From: Pseudomonadota bacterium
GTDB taxonomy: Bacteria; Pseudomonadota; Alphaproteobacteria; Rhizobiales; Xanthobacteraceae
Assembly: GCA_021779635.1 (NCBI GenBank)
Contig: JAJYAH010000420.1
Coordinates: 1-6,372, forward strand
Direction: 5' to 3'
Length of the DNA stretch: 6,372 bases
Numbering within the stretch: position 1 is the first letter of the stretch; each line of letters starts with the position of its first letter. The translations under genes and the position numbers were made by a program. The notes under the pieces were generated by a model. That model made no database searches. It was not told the DNA's origin and worked only from the letters and a program-made list of their open reading frames with translations. Below are positions 1 to 6,206 of the stretch, piece by piece.

Positions 1-43
1 AGACGCCTTGCTCTAGTCGGGTCTTTTGTGTTATCTTTTTCTG

Positions 44-403
44 GTGCGGATTAATTTTTACATCTCCAGGATTTTGTCGATCCTTGCGATCGCGGGCTTC
101 CTGGCCAGTGCGATGTTGCCTGTTCCTGCGTGGGCCGGGCGCATGGAGCCTATGGCGGGCTCGAATGGGATGTCGGTCTCGCTGGAGACGATGGGGTGTT
201 GCTCACAAGATAAACATAGCTCGGACAAGCAAAAAGAATGTCCTTGCGCAGATGTATGCGGCGCAAGCTACCTGGCGCCTTTGCTTCCCGGCGAGAATAT
301 TCCAATTACTTTATCGTGGAATACCGTAGTTCTTGCGTTCGGTGACGATATTGACCGTGATTTCTTGACGGGACCCCCTCCTTCCCGACCCCCTCGAACC
401 TGA
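44..403 (+). CDS. Small exported Cys/Met-rich protein, putative metal-locus accessory
   Basis: I do not recognise a characterised family. The frame is open from a stop at 14-16. Possible starts are TTG at 26, GTG at 44 and TTG at 74. GTG 44 is preferred because it gives a compact Sec signal peptide of about 31 residues: a basic start, a hydrophobic core, and a cleavage-like AWA-G at its end. None of these starts has a strong ribosome binding site. From GTG 44 the protein is 119 residues long. The mature part opens with spaced methionines (GRMEPMAGSNGM), then has a Cys pair, a His, and a CPCADVC cluster. A C-terminal proline-rich tail (GPPPSRPPRT) follows. This composition, and the position just upstream of a Cus-type operon, resemble small DUF2946/CopL-like secreted proteins found in copper loci. 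That is an impression, not a match. Metal binding is inferred. It may be a separate transcription unit, since 119 bases separate it from the next gene. Confidence 0.6.
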   Translation: MRINFYISRILSILAIAGFLASAMLPVPAWAGRMEPMAGSNGMSVSLETMGCCSQDKHSSDKQKECPCADVCGASYLAPLLPGENIPITLSWNTVVLAFGDDIDRDFLTGPPPSRPPRT

Positions 404-522
404 ATTCATCGCTGGCTGTCTGAGCCGGTTCAAAGCTTGGCCAATCGCCGAGCCGAGAGACGTGTGACTCGCCTGTCCGCGCAACCGTGCGGCGTAACGA
501 TGAAATTTGGGACGAATAAGCC
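404..522 (+). other. Intergenic gap upstream of the fixH-like/cusB/cusA unit
   Basis: These 119 bases separate the Cys-rich protein gene from the efflux operon and are the most likely place for the operon promoter. I see no convincing -35/-10 pair and no clear CueR- or CusR-like operator. A small imperfect hairpin (477-482 pairing with 487-492, loop AACC, one G-T pair) lies about 30 bases before the next start codon; it has no T-tract and no obvious role. An 8-codon reading frame, 500-526, overlaps the start codon of the next gene (ATGA). Confidence 0.4.
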
Positions 523-927
523 ATGAAATTCAATTGGGTGAAGAAAGCCGCCACTGCGGCGCTGATAACGTGTGTCTCGACTGCCGCAGCGCCTGCATGG
601 GCTGCGATCACCGACTATCAATTCCAGCTCGACCAAACCGACATCAAGAAGGGCGACGCCGCCGAGATTTCGGTTCACCTGACGGATAAGCGAACCGGCA
701 AAGCGGTTCCGGGCGCCGTGATTTTCGCTCAAAGGATCGATATGGCTCCCGACGGCATGGAGGGGATGACTTCCTCCATCGCCGCACTGCCTACGACCGA
801 GCCTGGCGTTTATCGCTTCAAAGTCAATCTGCCCATGGCGGGCGGATGGCGGCTGTCGTTGGGCGCGAAGGTCCAGGGCGAGACCGGCACGCTCGAAAAT
901 AAGCTCACGTTCAAGGCTGTCCCTTGA
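523..927 (+). CDS. Periplasmic FixH/YtkA-like protein of the efflux operon
   Basis: This is a 134-residue exported protein. Residues 1-27 form a Sec signal peptide (two lysines, an Ala-rich hydrophobic core, AWA-A at the end), so the mature protein of about 107 residues is periplasmic. The rest looks like a single beta-sandwich of the YtkA-like/FixH type. Its landmarks are a 'DIKKGDAAEISVHLTD' strand pair, a 'GAVIFAQRIDMAPDGMEGM' segment, and the closing 'GVYRFKVNLPMAGGWRLSL' signature typical of this family. True FixH proteins of the cbb3 oxidase maturation locus keep a membrane anchor; this one does not appear to. Methionines M74, M79, M82 and M105 lie in the region that could bind Cu(I), which is inference. 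The start is ATG 523 with only a weak upstream GGGA (509-512). The stop overlaps the next start, so it is co-translated with the adaptor. Its role in metal efflux is unknown; a metallochaperone or accessory of the pump is plausible. Confidence 0.85.
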   Translation: MKFNWVKKAATAALITCVSTAAAPAWAAITDYQFQLDQTDIKKGDAAEISVHLTDKRTGKAVPGAVIFAQRIDMAPDGMEGMTSSIAALPTTEPGVYRFKVNLPMAGGWRLSLGAKVQGETGTLENKLTFKAVP

Positions 928-2348
928 AACGCATCGGCCATTTGGGCCTCACCCTCGCCGCGCTCGTCGCGGTGGGGGCAGGAGGCTATTGGGCGGGGAG
1001 CCGCGAATTCGCGTCGCCTTTCCTTCCGTGGCTTCAAGCGCATGGCTTGACGACGCCCGCGCGGGCTGTTGCCGTTGGCGCGCCGAGCGGACCCATTATC
1101 TACTACCGCGATCCAGATGGTCTTCCCAACTACTCCGCTGTGCCGAAAGCAACGAACGCGGGCAAGGATTTTCTGCCCGTCTATGCCAGCGAAGAGACCA
1201 GCTTCGATGCGCGGCCCTCGGCCGTTCTGGAAGCGGCTGCGGCGGCCGGAGGGGCGAAGAAAATTCGCTACTACCGCAATCCGATGGGCCTGCCCGACAC
1301 ATCGCCCATGCCCAAAAAAGATTCGATGGGCATGGACTACATTCCGGTCTTCGAAGGCGACGACGAAGACAGCACGACCGTCAAAATGTCGCCGGGTAAA
1401 TTGCGGCGCACCGGCGTGCGCTCGGAGCCAGCCGCCCTGCGTCCGTTGACGACGAAGGTGCGAGCGTCCGGAACCGTACAGATCGACGAGCAGCGCCAAT
1501 CGGTCATCGCTCTGCGCTTCGACGCCTACATTGACAAGATCGACAATGTCACCACCGGCAGTCTGGTGCATAAGGGACAGCCGCTGATGCAGGTCTATGG
1601 TCCGGACCTGCTCTCGCCCGCCGCACAATATCTGGTCGCCCTTAACGAACACGACACCGCCAATCTGAAAGGCGCGCGCCGCCGTCTTGAAAATCTCGAC
1701 GTTCCCCAGAGCGTTCTAGCTGTGATCGAAAAGACGCGCGAGATGCCCGCTTCCCTGGCGTGGCCTTCGCCGCGCGACGGGATCGTCATTGAACGAACGG
1801 CGATCGACGGGATGAAAGCGTCGGCCGGCGAGAGCCTGTTTCGTCTCGCCGACATCTCCGTGGTCTGGGTGCTCGCGGATATCGCGGAAAACGATCTGCC
1901 GTCCGTCGCCGTCGGGCAAAAAGTCACGGTCAAACCGCGCGGCGCAACGCAAACATTCGAGGGGCGCATCGGGGTCATTTACCCCACTATCAACAAAGAG
2001 ACGCGAACCGCCCGGCTGCGCGTGGAACTGCCCAACCCGGACAGTGTGCTGCTTCCCAACATGTACGCCGATGTCGATATCGTGACGGGCAGCGACAAGC
2101 CGGTGCTGACCGTCGCCGATACGGCTGTCATCGACAGCGGCGACCGCCGGATCGTGATCCTCGACAAGGGCGAGGGTAAATTCGAGCCGCGTCCCGTGAA
2201 GACGGGCCGGCGCGGCGGCGGCTTCGTCGAAATCACCGACGGGCTCGCGGACGGCGACCAGGTCGTCGTCGCCGCGAACTTCCTGATCGACGCTGAGAGC
2301 AACCTCAAGGCCGCCTTGCAGGGCCTGGCGCAAGGAGAGGCCAAATGA
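924..2348 (+). CDS. cusB: CusB-type RND efflux periplasmic adaptor (membrane fusion protein) with two metal-binding domains
   Basis: This is the adaptor that bridges the inner-membrane RND pump to an outer-membrane channel and, in the Cus family, hands Cu(I)/Ag(I) to the pump. It has 474 residues. Residues 5-24 form an N-terminal signal anchor. Two tandem heavy-metal-binding domains follow at about 59-88 and 115-144. The second keeps methionines M121, M129, M135 and M137; the first has none. Residues 160-390 carry the usual barrel-sandwich (lipoyl-like), alpha-hairpin and beta-barrel order, for example 'LVHKGQPLMQVYGPDLLSPA' near 215-233 and 'PSPRDGIVIERTAIDGMKAS' near 281-300. A membrane-proximal domain lies at about 390-460. 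It starts at TTG 924, overlapping the upstream stop as TTGA, with AAGG at 913-916 as ribosome binding site. No better start precedes the membrane segment. The stop overlaps the pump start as ATGA. The family call is firm; the substrate is inferred from the pump. Confidence 0.93.
   Translation: MKRIGHLGLTLAALVAVGAGGYWAGSREFASPFLPWLQAHGLTTPARAVAVGAPSGPIIYYRDPDGLPNYSAVPKATNAGKDFLPVYASEETSFDARPSAVLEAAAAAGGAKKIRYYRNPMGLPDTSPMPKKDSMGMDYIPVFEGDDEDSTTVKMSPGKLRRTGVRSEPAALRPLTTKVRASGTVQIDEQRQSVIALRFDAYIDKIDNVTTGSLVHKGQPLMQVYGPDLLSPAAQYLVALNEHDTANLKGARRRLENLDVPQSVLAVIEKTREMPASLAWPSPRDGIVIERTAIDGMKASAGESLFRLADISVVWVLADIAENDLPSVAVGQKVTVKPRGATQTFEGRIGVIYPTINKETRTARLRVELPNPDSVLLPNMYADVDIVTGSDKPVLTVADTAVIDSGDRRIVILDKGEGKFEPRPVKTGRRGGGFVEITDGLADGDQVVVAANFLIDAESNLKAALQGLAQGEAK
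2332..2337 (+). promoter_or_regulatory. Ribosome binding site of cusA inside the end of cusB
   Basis: AAGGAG lies 7 bases before ATG 2345 and sits within the last codons of the adaptor gene. With the ATGA overlap it fixes the pump start and suggests coupled translation of adaptor and pump. Confidence 0.75.
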
Positions 2349-5300
2349 TCGCAAACCTCATTACCTGGTCCGCCCGCAACATCATGCTGGTGCTGATCGC
2401 GGCCCTGTTCGCGGTCGCGGGCGGTTTATACGCGCTGCGTCACTTGCCGCTCGACGCGATCCCCGACCTCTCGGATACGCAAGTCATCATCTACACCGAG
2501 GACCCCGGTCAGGCCCCGCAGGTGGTCGAAGACCAGGTCACCTATCCGCTGACGACCGCCATGCTCACCGTGCCAAAATCCAAGGCCGTGCGCGGGTTTT
2601 CGTTTTTCGGGGTGTCGTTCGTCTACATCATCTTCGAGGACGGTACCGATATCTATTGGGCGCGCAGCCGCGTGCTCGAATATCTCAGCGCGGCGGCAAA
2701 CCGCTTGCCGGCGGGCGTCACCCCGACGCTTGGCCCCGACGCCACGGGCGTCGGCTGGGTCTATCAATATGCGATCACGGCGCAGAACCAGGATTTGGCG
2801 CAGACGCGCAGCACGCAAGACTGGGCGCTGCGCTACGGGCTCGCCAAGGCGGAAGGCGTCGCTGAAATCGCCGGCGTCGGCGGCTTCGTCAAGCAATACA
2901 ATGTTGTCGTCGATCCGCAGCGCTTGCGCGATCTCGGCATCACGCTCGACAAAATTCGCGAGGTCATTCGCGCCAGCAACACCGACGTCGGCGGCCGCAC
3001 GCTTGAACTCTCGGGCTTCGAATTCATCGTGCGCGGCAAGGGCTATCTGCGCGGCATCGACGATCTCGGCAAGATCGTCGTCAAAACCGACGCCGGCACC
3101 CCTGTCCTTTTGAAAGACGTTGCGCGCATCGAGTTGGGGCCGGACGAGCGGCGCGGCATTACCGAGCTGAACGGCGAGGGCGAGGTCGCGAGCGGCATCG
3201 CCCTGCAACGCTCCGGCTCCAACGCGCTCGACGTCATCGACAGCATCAAGCAACGCATGGCGGCGCTCATGCCGAGCCTCCCGGAAGGCACGAAAATCGT
3301 GCCGGTCTATGACCGCTCCAACCTCATCGAATCCGCCATCGAAACGTTGAAGCACACGCTGCTGGAGGAAAGCGCCATCGTGGCGCTCGTCTGCATCATC
3401 TTCCTGCTGCATATCCGCAGCGCGCTCGTCGCCATTCTCATGCTGCCGGTAGGCATCCTGATGGCTTTCGGGGCGATGCGCCTGCTCGGGCTCGGGGCCA
3501 ATATCATGAGCCTTGGCGGCATCGCGATCGCGATAGGGGCGATGATCGACGGCGCCATCGTCATGATTGAAAATGCGCATAAACATCTGGAACGCGCCGA
3601 ACCCGGTAAGCCGCGCGCGCAGGTGCTGATCGAGGCGGCCACAGAGGTGGGGCCGTCGCTGTTTTTCAGCCTGCTCGTCATCACCGTGTCGTTCATGCCG
3701 ATCTTCACGCTGGAATCGCAGGAAGGCCGGCTGTTCGGTCCGCTCGCCTTCACCAAGACGTTCTCAATGGCTGCCGCCGCCATCCTCTCCATCACGCTCG
3801 TGCCGGTGCTGATGATCCTATTCGTGCGCGGCAAGATCATCCCGGAGCGCAAGAACCCGATCAACCGCGCGCTGATCTGGCTTTACCGGCCGCTGATCCG
3901 GGGCGTGCTGAAAGCCAAAATCCTGACCATCGTACTGGCGATGGCGGTGCTCGGAGCAAGCTGGTGGCCCCTCGGCCAACTCGGCACGGAGTTCATGCCG
4001 AGCCTAAACGAGGGAACCCTCCTCTTCATGCCGACGACGCTGCCCGGCATTTCGGTCACGTCGGCGACCCAGCTGTTGCAAACCCAGGACCGCATCATCA
4101 AGACCTTCCCTGAGGTCGCCTCCGTCTATGGCAAGGCAGGGCGCGCCGACACCTCGACCGACCCCGCGCCGAGCGAGATGTTTGAGACGGTTATCAATCT
4201 GAAACCCAAGGATCAGTGGCGGCCAGGCGTGACGACGGACAGCCTCACGGCCGAAATGGACAAGGCCCTGCAATTTCCGGGCGTGTCGAACGCCTGGACC
4301 ATGCCGATCAAGGCGCGCACCGATATGCTGGCGACCGGCATCCGCACGCCGGTCGGCATCAAGGTGCTCGGCAAGGATCTCGGCGAGATGGAGAAAGTGG
4401 CGCGCCAGATCGAGACCGTGGTGCGCAATGTGCCGGGCACGTCGAGCGCTTACGCCGAGCGCGTCATCGGCGGCTATTACCTCGACATCGTGCCGGATCG
4501 CGACGCGCTAGCCCGCTACGGGCTCATGGTCGGCAATCTGCAGGACACCATCTCGATGGCGCTCGGCGGCGAGGCTGTCACCACGACCGTCGAAGGACGC
4601 GAACGCTACACCGTCAATGTCCGCTATCCCCGCGATTTGCGCAGCGACCCGCAGTCGATCGCGCGCGACGTGCTGATTTCGATGCCAGGCGGCGGCACCG
4701 TGCCGCTCGGCGAGGTCGCCAAGGTGGAGCGCACACGCGGCCCCACGTCCATCCGCACCGAAAACGGCCAGCTCGCGCTCTACATCTTCGTCGATATGCA
4801 TGACCGCGATCTCGGCGGCTATGTCGCTGACGCGCAAAAAGCCGTCGCTGACAACGTGCATTTTCCGCCGGGAACCTACGTGCAGTGGAGCGGGCAGTTC
4901 GAATATCTGGAGCGCGCGACCGCGAAGCTTAAAATCGTCGTTCCCGTGACGCTGATGATTATTTTCCTGCTGCTTTATCTGAATTTCGGCAGGCTGACCG
5001 AAACGCTCATCGTCATGTTGTCGCTACCCTTCGCCCTTGTCGGTGGGTTGTGGCTGATGTGGTGGCTCGGCTTCAACATGTCGGTTGCGGTCGTCGTCGG
5101 GTTCATCGCGCTCGCTGGCGTCGCGGCCGAAACCGGCGTCGTCATGCTGATGTATCTCGATCAGGCGCTGAACGAGATACGGCATAAGTGCGAGGCCGCC
5201 GGCCGTGCTTTCACCCGCGCCGATCTCAACGAAGCCATCATGCTGGGGGCGGTCGAGCGGGTGCGGCCGAAGATGATGACCGTCGTGGCAATCATGGCGG

Positions 5301-5515
5301 GACTGATTCCGATCCTGTGGAGCACGGGAACCGGCTCGGAAGTCATGCAGCGCATCGCCGTGCCGATGATCGGCGGCATGGTATCGTCGACCCTTCTGAC
5401 CCTCATCGTCATCCCCGCCATCTATGCACTGGTCAAAGGATGGAGGTTGCCGAAGGCCCGCGCCGCCAAGAGTGCGGCCCTTCAAGGGAATCTTGTTCTG
5501 GAACCGGCCGAGTGA
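2345..5515 (+). CDS. cusA: CusA-type Cu(I)/Ag(I) efflux RND pump
   Basis: This is an inner-membrane proton-driven heavy-metal RND transporter of 1056 residues, close to the E. coli CusA length, with no frameshift. It has the two-fold RND layout: TM1 at about 11-30, a large periplasmic loop, TM2-6 at about 338-495, TM7 at about 523-541, a second periplasmic loop, and TM8-12 at about 865-1030. Heavy-metal RND hallmarks are 'LPLDAIPDLSDTQV' near 34-47 and the TM4 segment 'GAMIDGAIVMIENAHKHLE' with D402, which corresponds to the proton-relay Asp D405 of E. coli CusA. The three periplasmic methionines essential for Cu(I)/Ag(I) transport in E. coli CusA (M573, M623, M672) are matched at a constant offset of 11 by M562, M612 and M661. 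Their contexts are 'LLFMPTTLPGIS', 'SEMFETVINLKP' and 'RTDMLATGIRTP'. This favours monovalent copper/silver over Zn/Co/Cd. It needs an outer-membrane partner, which is not in the window. Confidence 0.96.
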   Translation: MIANLITWSARNIMLVLIAALFAVAGGLYALRHLPLDAIPDLSDTQVIIYTEDPGQAPQVVEDQVTYPLTTAMLTVPKSKAVRGFSFFGVSFVYIIFEDGTDIYWARSRVLEYLSAAANRLPAGVTPTLGPDATGVGWVYQYAITAQNQDLAQTRSTQDWALRYGLAKAEGVAEIAGVGGFVKQYNVVVDPQRLRDLGITLDKIREVIRASNTDVGGRTLELSGFEFIVRGKGYLRGIDDLGKIVVKTDAGTPVLLKDVARIELGPDERRGITELNGEGEVASGIALQRSGSNALDVIDSIKQRMAALMPSLPEGTKIVPVYDRSNLIESAIETLKHTLLEESAIVALVCIIFLLHIRSALVAILMLPVGILMAFGAMRLLGLGANIMSLGGIAIAIGAMIDGAIVMIENAHKHLERAEPGKPRAQVLIEAATEVGPSLFFSLLVITVSFMPIFTLESQEGRLFGPLAFTKTFSMAAAAILSITLVPVLMILFVRGKIIPERKNPINRALIWLYRPLIRGVLKAKILTIVLAMAVLGASWWPLGQLGTEFMPSLNEGTLLFMPTTLPGISVTSATQLLQTQDRIIKTFPEVASVYGKAGRADTSTDPAPSEMFETVINLKPKDQWRPGVTTDSLTAEMDKALQFPGVSNAWTMPIKARTDMLATGIRTPVGIKVLGKDLGEMEKVARQIETVVRNVPGTSSAYAERVIGGYYLDIVPDRDALARYGLMVGNLQDTISMALGGEAVTTTVEGRERYTVNVRYPRDLRSDPQSIARDVLISMPGGGTVPLGEVAKVERTRGPTSIRTENGQLALYIFVDMHDRDLGGYVADAQKAVADNVHFPPGTYVQWSGQFEYLERATAKLKIVVPVTLMIIFLLLYLNFGRLTETLIVMLSLPFALVGGLWLMWWLGFNMSVAVVVGFIALAGVAAETGVVMLMYLDQALNEIRHKCEAAGRAFTRADLNEAIMLGAVERVRPKMMTVVAIMAGLIPILWSTGTGSEVMQRIAVPMIGGMVSSTLLTLIVIPAIYALVKGWRLPKARAAKSAALQGNLVLEPAE

Positions 5516-5668
5516 AGTCGGGGAGCACGCTTACAATTCCGCAACCGTCGGGCTGGACGACTCTGAAGTCTGGGTCAGCTTATCAGCATGGAAACGAGAT
5601 GAAGTTGAGTTTCTCTACACCCAAACGATGAAACGAAACATTTCGAGACGAGCGGGTGGAGGTTCAAG
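5516..5668 (+). other. Gap between cusA and the cusF-like gene
   Basis: No recognisable gene lies in these 153 bases. A +1-frame reading frame that begins inside cusA stays open through the gap and ends at a TGA (5670-5672) overlapping the cusF-like start, but its sequence resembles nothing known. A weak promoter-like pair (TTGAGT at 5605-5610, then GATGAA at 5627-5632) is too poor to call. The strong ribosome binding site at 5658-5662 lies at the end of the gap. The cusF-like gene could be read through from cusA or have its own promoter here. Confidence 0.4.
5658..5662 (+). promoter_or_regulatory. Ribosome binding site of the cusF-like gene
   Basis: GGAGG lies 6 bases before ATG 5669. It is the strongest Shine-Dalgarno site in the locus and decides the start of the CusF-like protein. 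It would fit a protein needed in larger amounts than the pump. Confidence 0.75.
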
Positions 5669-6022
5669 ATGAGAACCTTTAAGCGTCCGCTTAGCATGCT
5701 GTTTGTCGAATTGCCTGTCGCCCTTGTCGTCGGGCTGCTCACCATTGGCGCCTATCTCAGCATTCCTGACGACACCGAGACCTTTCGCGGCTTGGGCATA
5801 GTTGGTAGAGGGACCATCACGGCGATCGACCCGTCCATGCGCATGATCAATATAGATCATGAGCCGATTCGGGTTTTGAATTCGGCTGGAATGCAAATGA
5901 ATTTCGGCTTATCTCCTAATGTCCAAATAAGTACGCTTCGAATTGGTTCGAAGATCGTGTTCACGCTCACCCGAAGGGACGGAGATCTGTACATCATCGA
6001 CGCCATAAGGCCGACCATGTGA
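5669..6022 (+). CDS. CusF-like periplasmic copper-binding protein, membrane-anchored
   Basis: This is a 117-residue protein. Residues 9-31 form one hydrophobic segment with no good signal-peptidase site after it, so the protein is probably tethered to the inner membrane and faces the periplasm. Residues 45-113 match the small OB-fold copper-binding domain of CusF: 'GRGTITAIDPSMRMINIDHEPI', then the Met pair, then 'LRIGSKIVFTLTRRDGDLYIIDAI'. E. coli CusF binds Cu(I)/Ag(I) with H36, M47 and M49, and W44 caps the metal. Here H64, M75 and M77 match in exact spacing, but the Trp position is S72. Other Met residues (M57, M59) lie close by. In the Cus system this protein takes up periplasmic Cu(I) and delivers it to the adaptor and pump. 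The start is set by the GGAGG 6 bases upstream. The fold assignment is good. Metal affinity of this variant cannot be judged from sequence. Confidence 0.85.
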   Translation: MRTFKRPLSMLFVELPVALVVGLLTIGAYLSIPDDTETFRGLGIVGRGTITAIDPSMRMINIDHEPIRVLNSAGMQMNFGLSPNVQISTLRIGSKIVFTLTRRDGDLYIIDAIRPTM

Positions 6023-6031
6023 AATAATCGC

Positions 6032-6067
6032 GGCCCCTGACAGCCGAACGGCCTTTCGTCTTTCGTC
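6032..6067 (+). terminator. Weak terminator-like element after the cusF-like gene
   Basis: GGCC at 6032-6035 can pair with GGCC at 6050-6053, and GCC/GGC arms lie just inside (6043-6045 and 6050-6052). A pyrimidine-rich stretch made of two copies of TTTCGTC follows (6054-6060 and 6061-6067). The stem is short and the tail is not a pure T-run, so this is at best a poor intrinsic terminator. Confidence 0.25.
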
Positions 6068-6206
6068 TTGTCTGCATTCTGGACGCACTAAGGTGTGCTT
6101 ACGCCGCCTCCCTGCTGATCCGGAGGTGTTTCGTGGAAGCGGATGACGCGACAAGGGGCGCCGGCGGCTTCGACGGTAACATTTACACTTGGACCCAAGG
6201 CGAGGA
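6068..6206 (+). other. Unassigned sequence downstream of the locus
   Basis: No gene is recognised here. GGAGGTG at 6122-6128 is followed at good spacing by GTG 6133, which opens a 25-codon frame ending at 6210 (acidic, Gly-rich, 'GGFDGNIYTWTQGED'). An overlapping ATG at 6143 opens a 48-codon Arg/Pro-rich frame ending at 6289. A minus-strand frame, 6348 to 6088, is also open. None resembles a family I know and they overlap each other, so at most one can be real. Confidence 0.3.

Noticed and set aside
500..526. Eight-codon frame overlapping the start of the FixH-like gene as ATGA, a possible leader peptide
   Set aside because: It has no ribosome binding site, and the peptide holds no regulatory pattern such as repeated codons or an adjacent attenuator.
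810..1652. Minus-strand open frame (280 codons) opposite the FixH-like gene and cusB
   Set aside because: It spans two real genes on the other strand and its composition is typical of an antisense shadow.
2426..3586. Long minus-strand open frame (386 codons) opposite cusA
   Set aside because: It is an antisense shadow of the GC-rich cusA gene; its translation is rich in Arg, Asp and Ala with no domain pattern.
5546..5572. Small hairpins (CGTC/GACG and GACT/AGTC) after cusA, a possible terminator
   Set aside because: The stems are only 4 base pairs and no T-tract follows.
5605..5632. Promoter-like TTGAGT and GATGAA with a 16-base spacer upstream of cusF
   Set aside because: The -10 part matches only half of the consensus and alphaproteobacterial promoters are too variable to accept this by eye.
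5628..5672. Fourteen-codon frame ending in an ATGA overlap with the cusF-like start
   Set aside because: It has no ribosome binding site of its own and a low-complexity basic peptide; the overlap is likely chance.
5843..5860. Inverted repeat ATGATC-AATATA-GATCAT, a possible operator
   Set aside because: It lies inside the cusF-like coding sequence over conserved residues (MINIDH), so coding constraint explains it better than a binding site.
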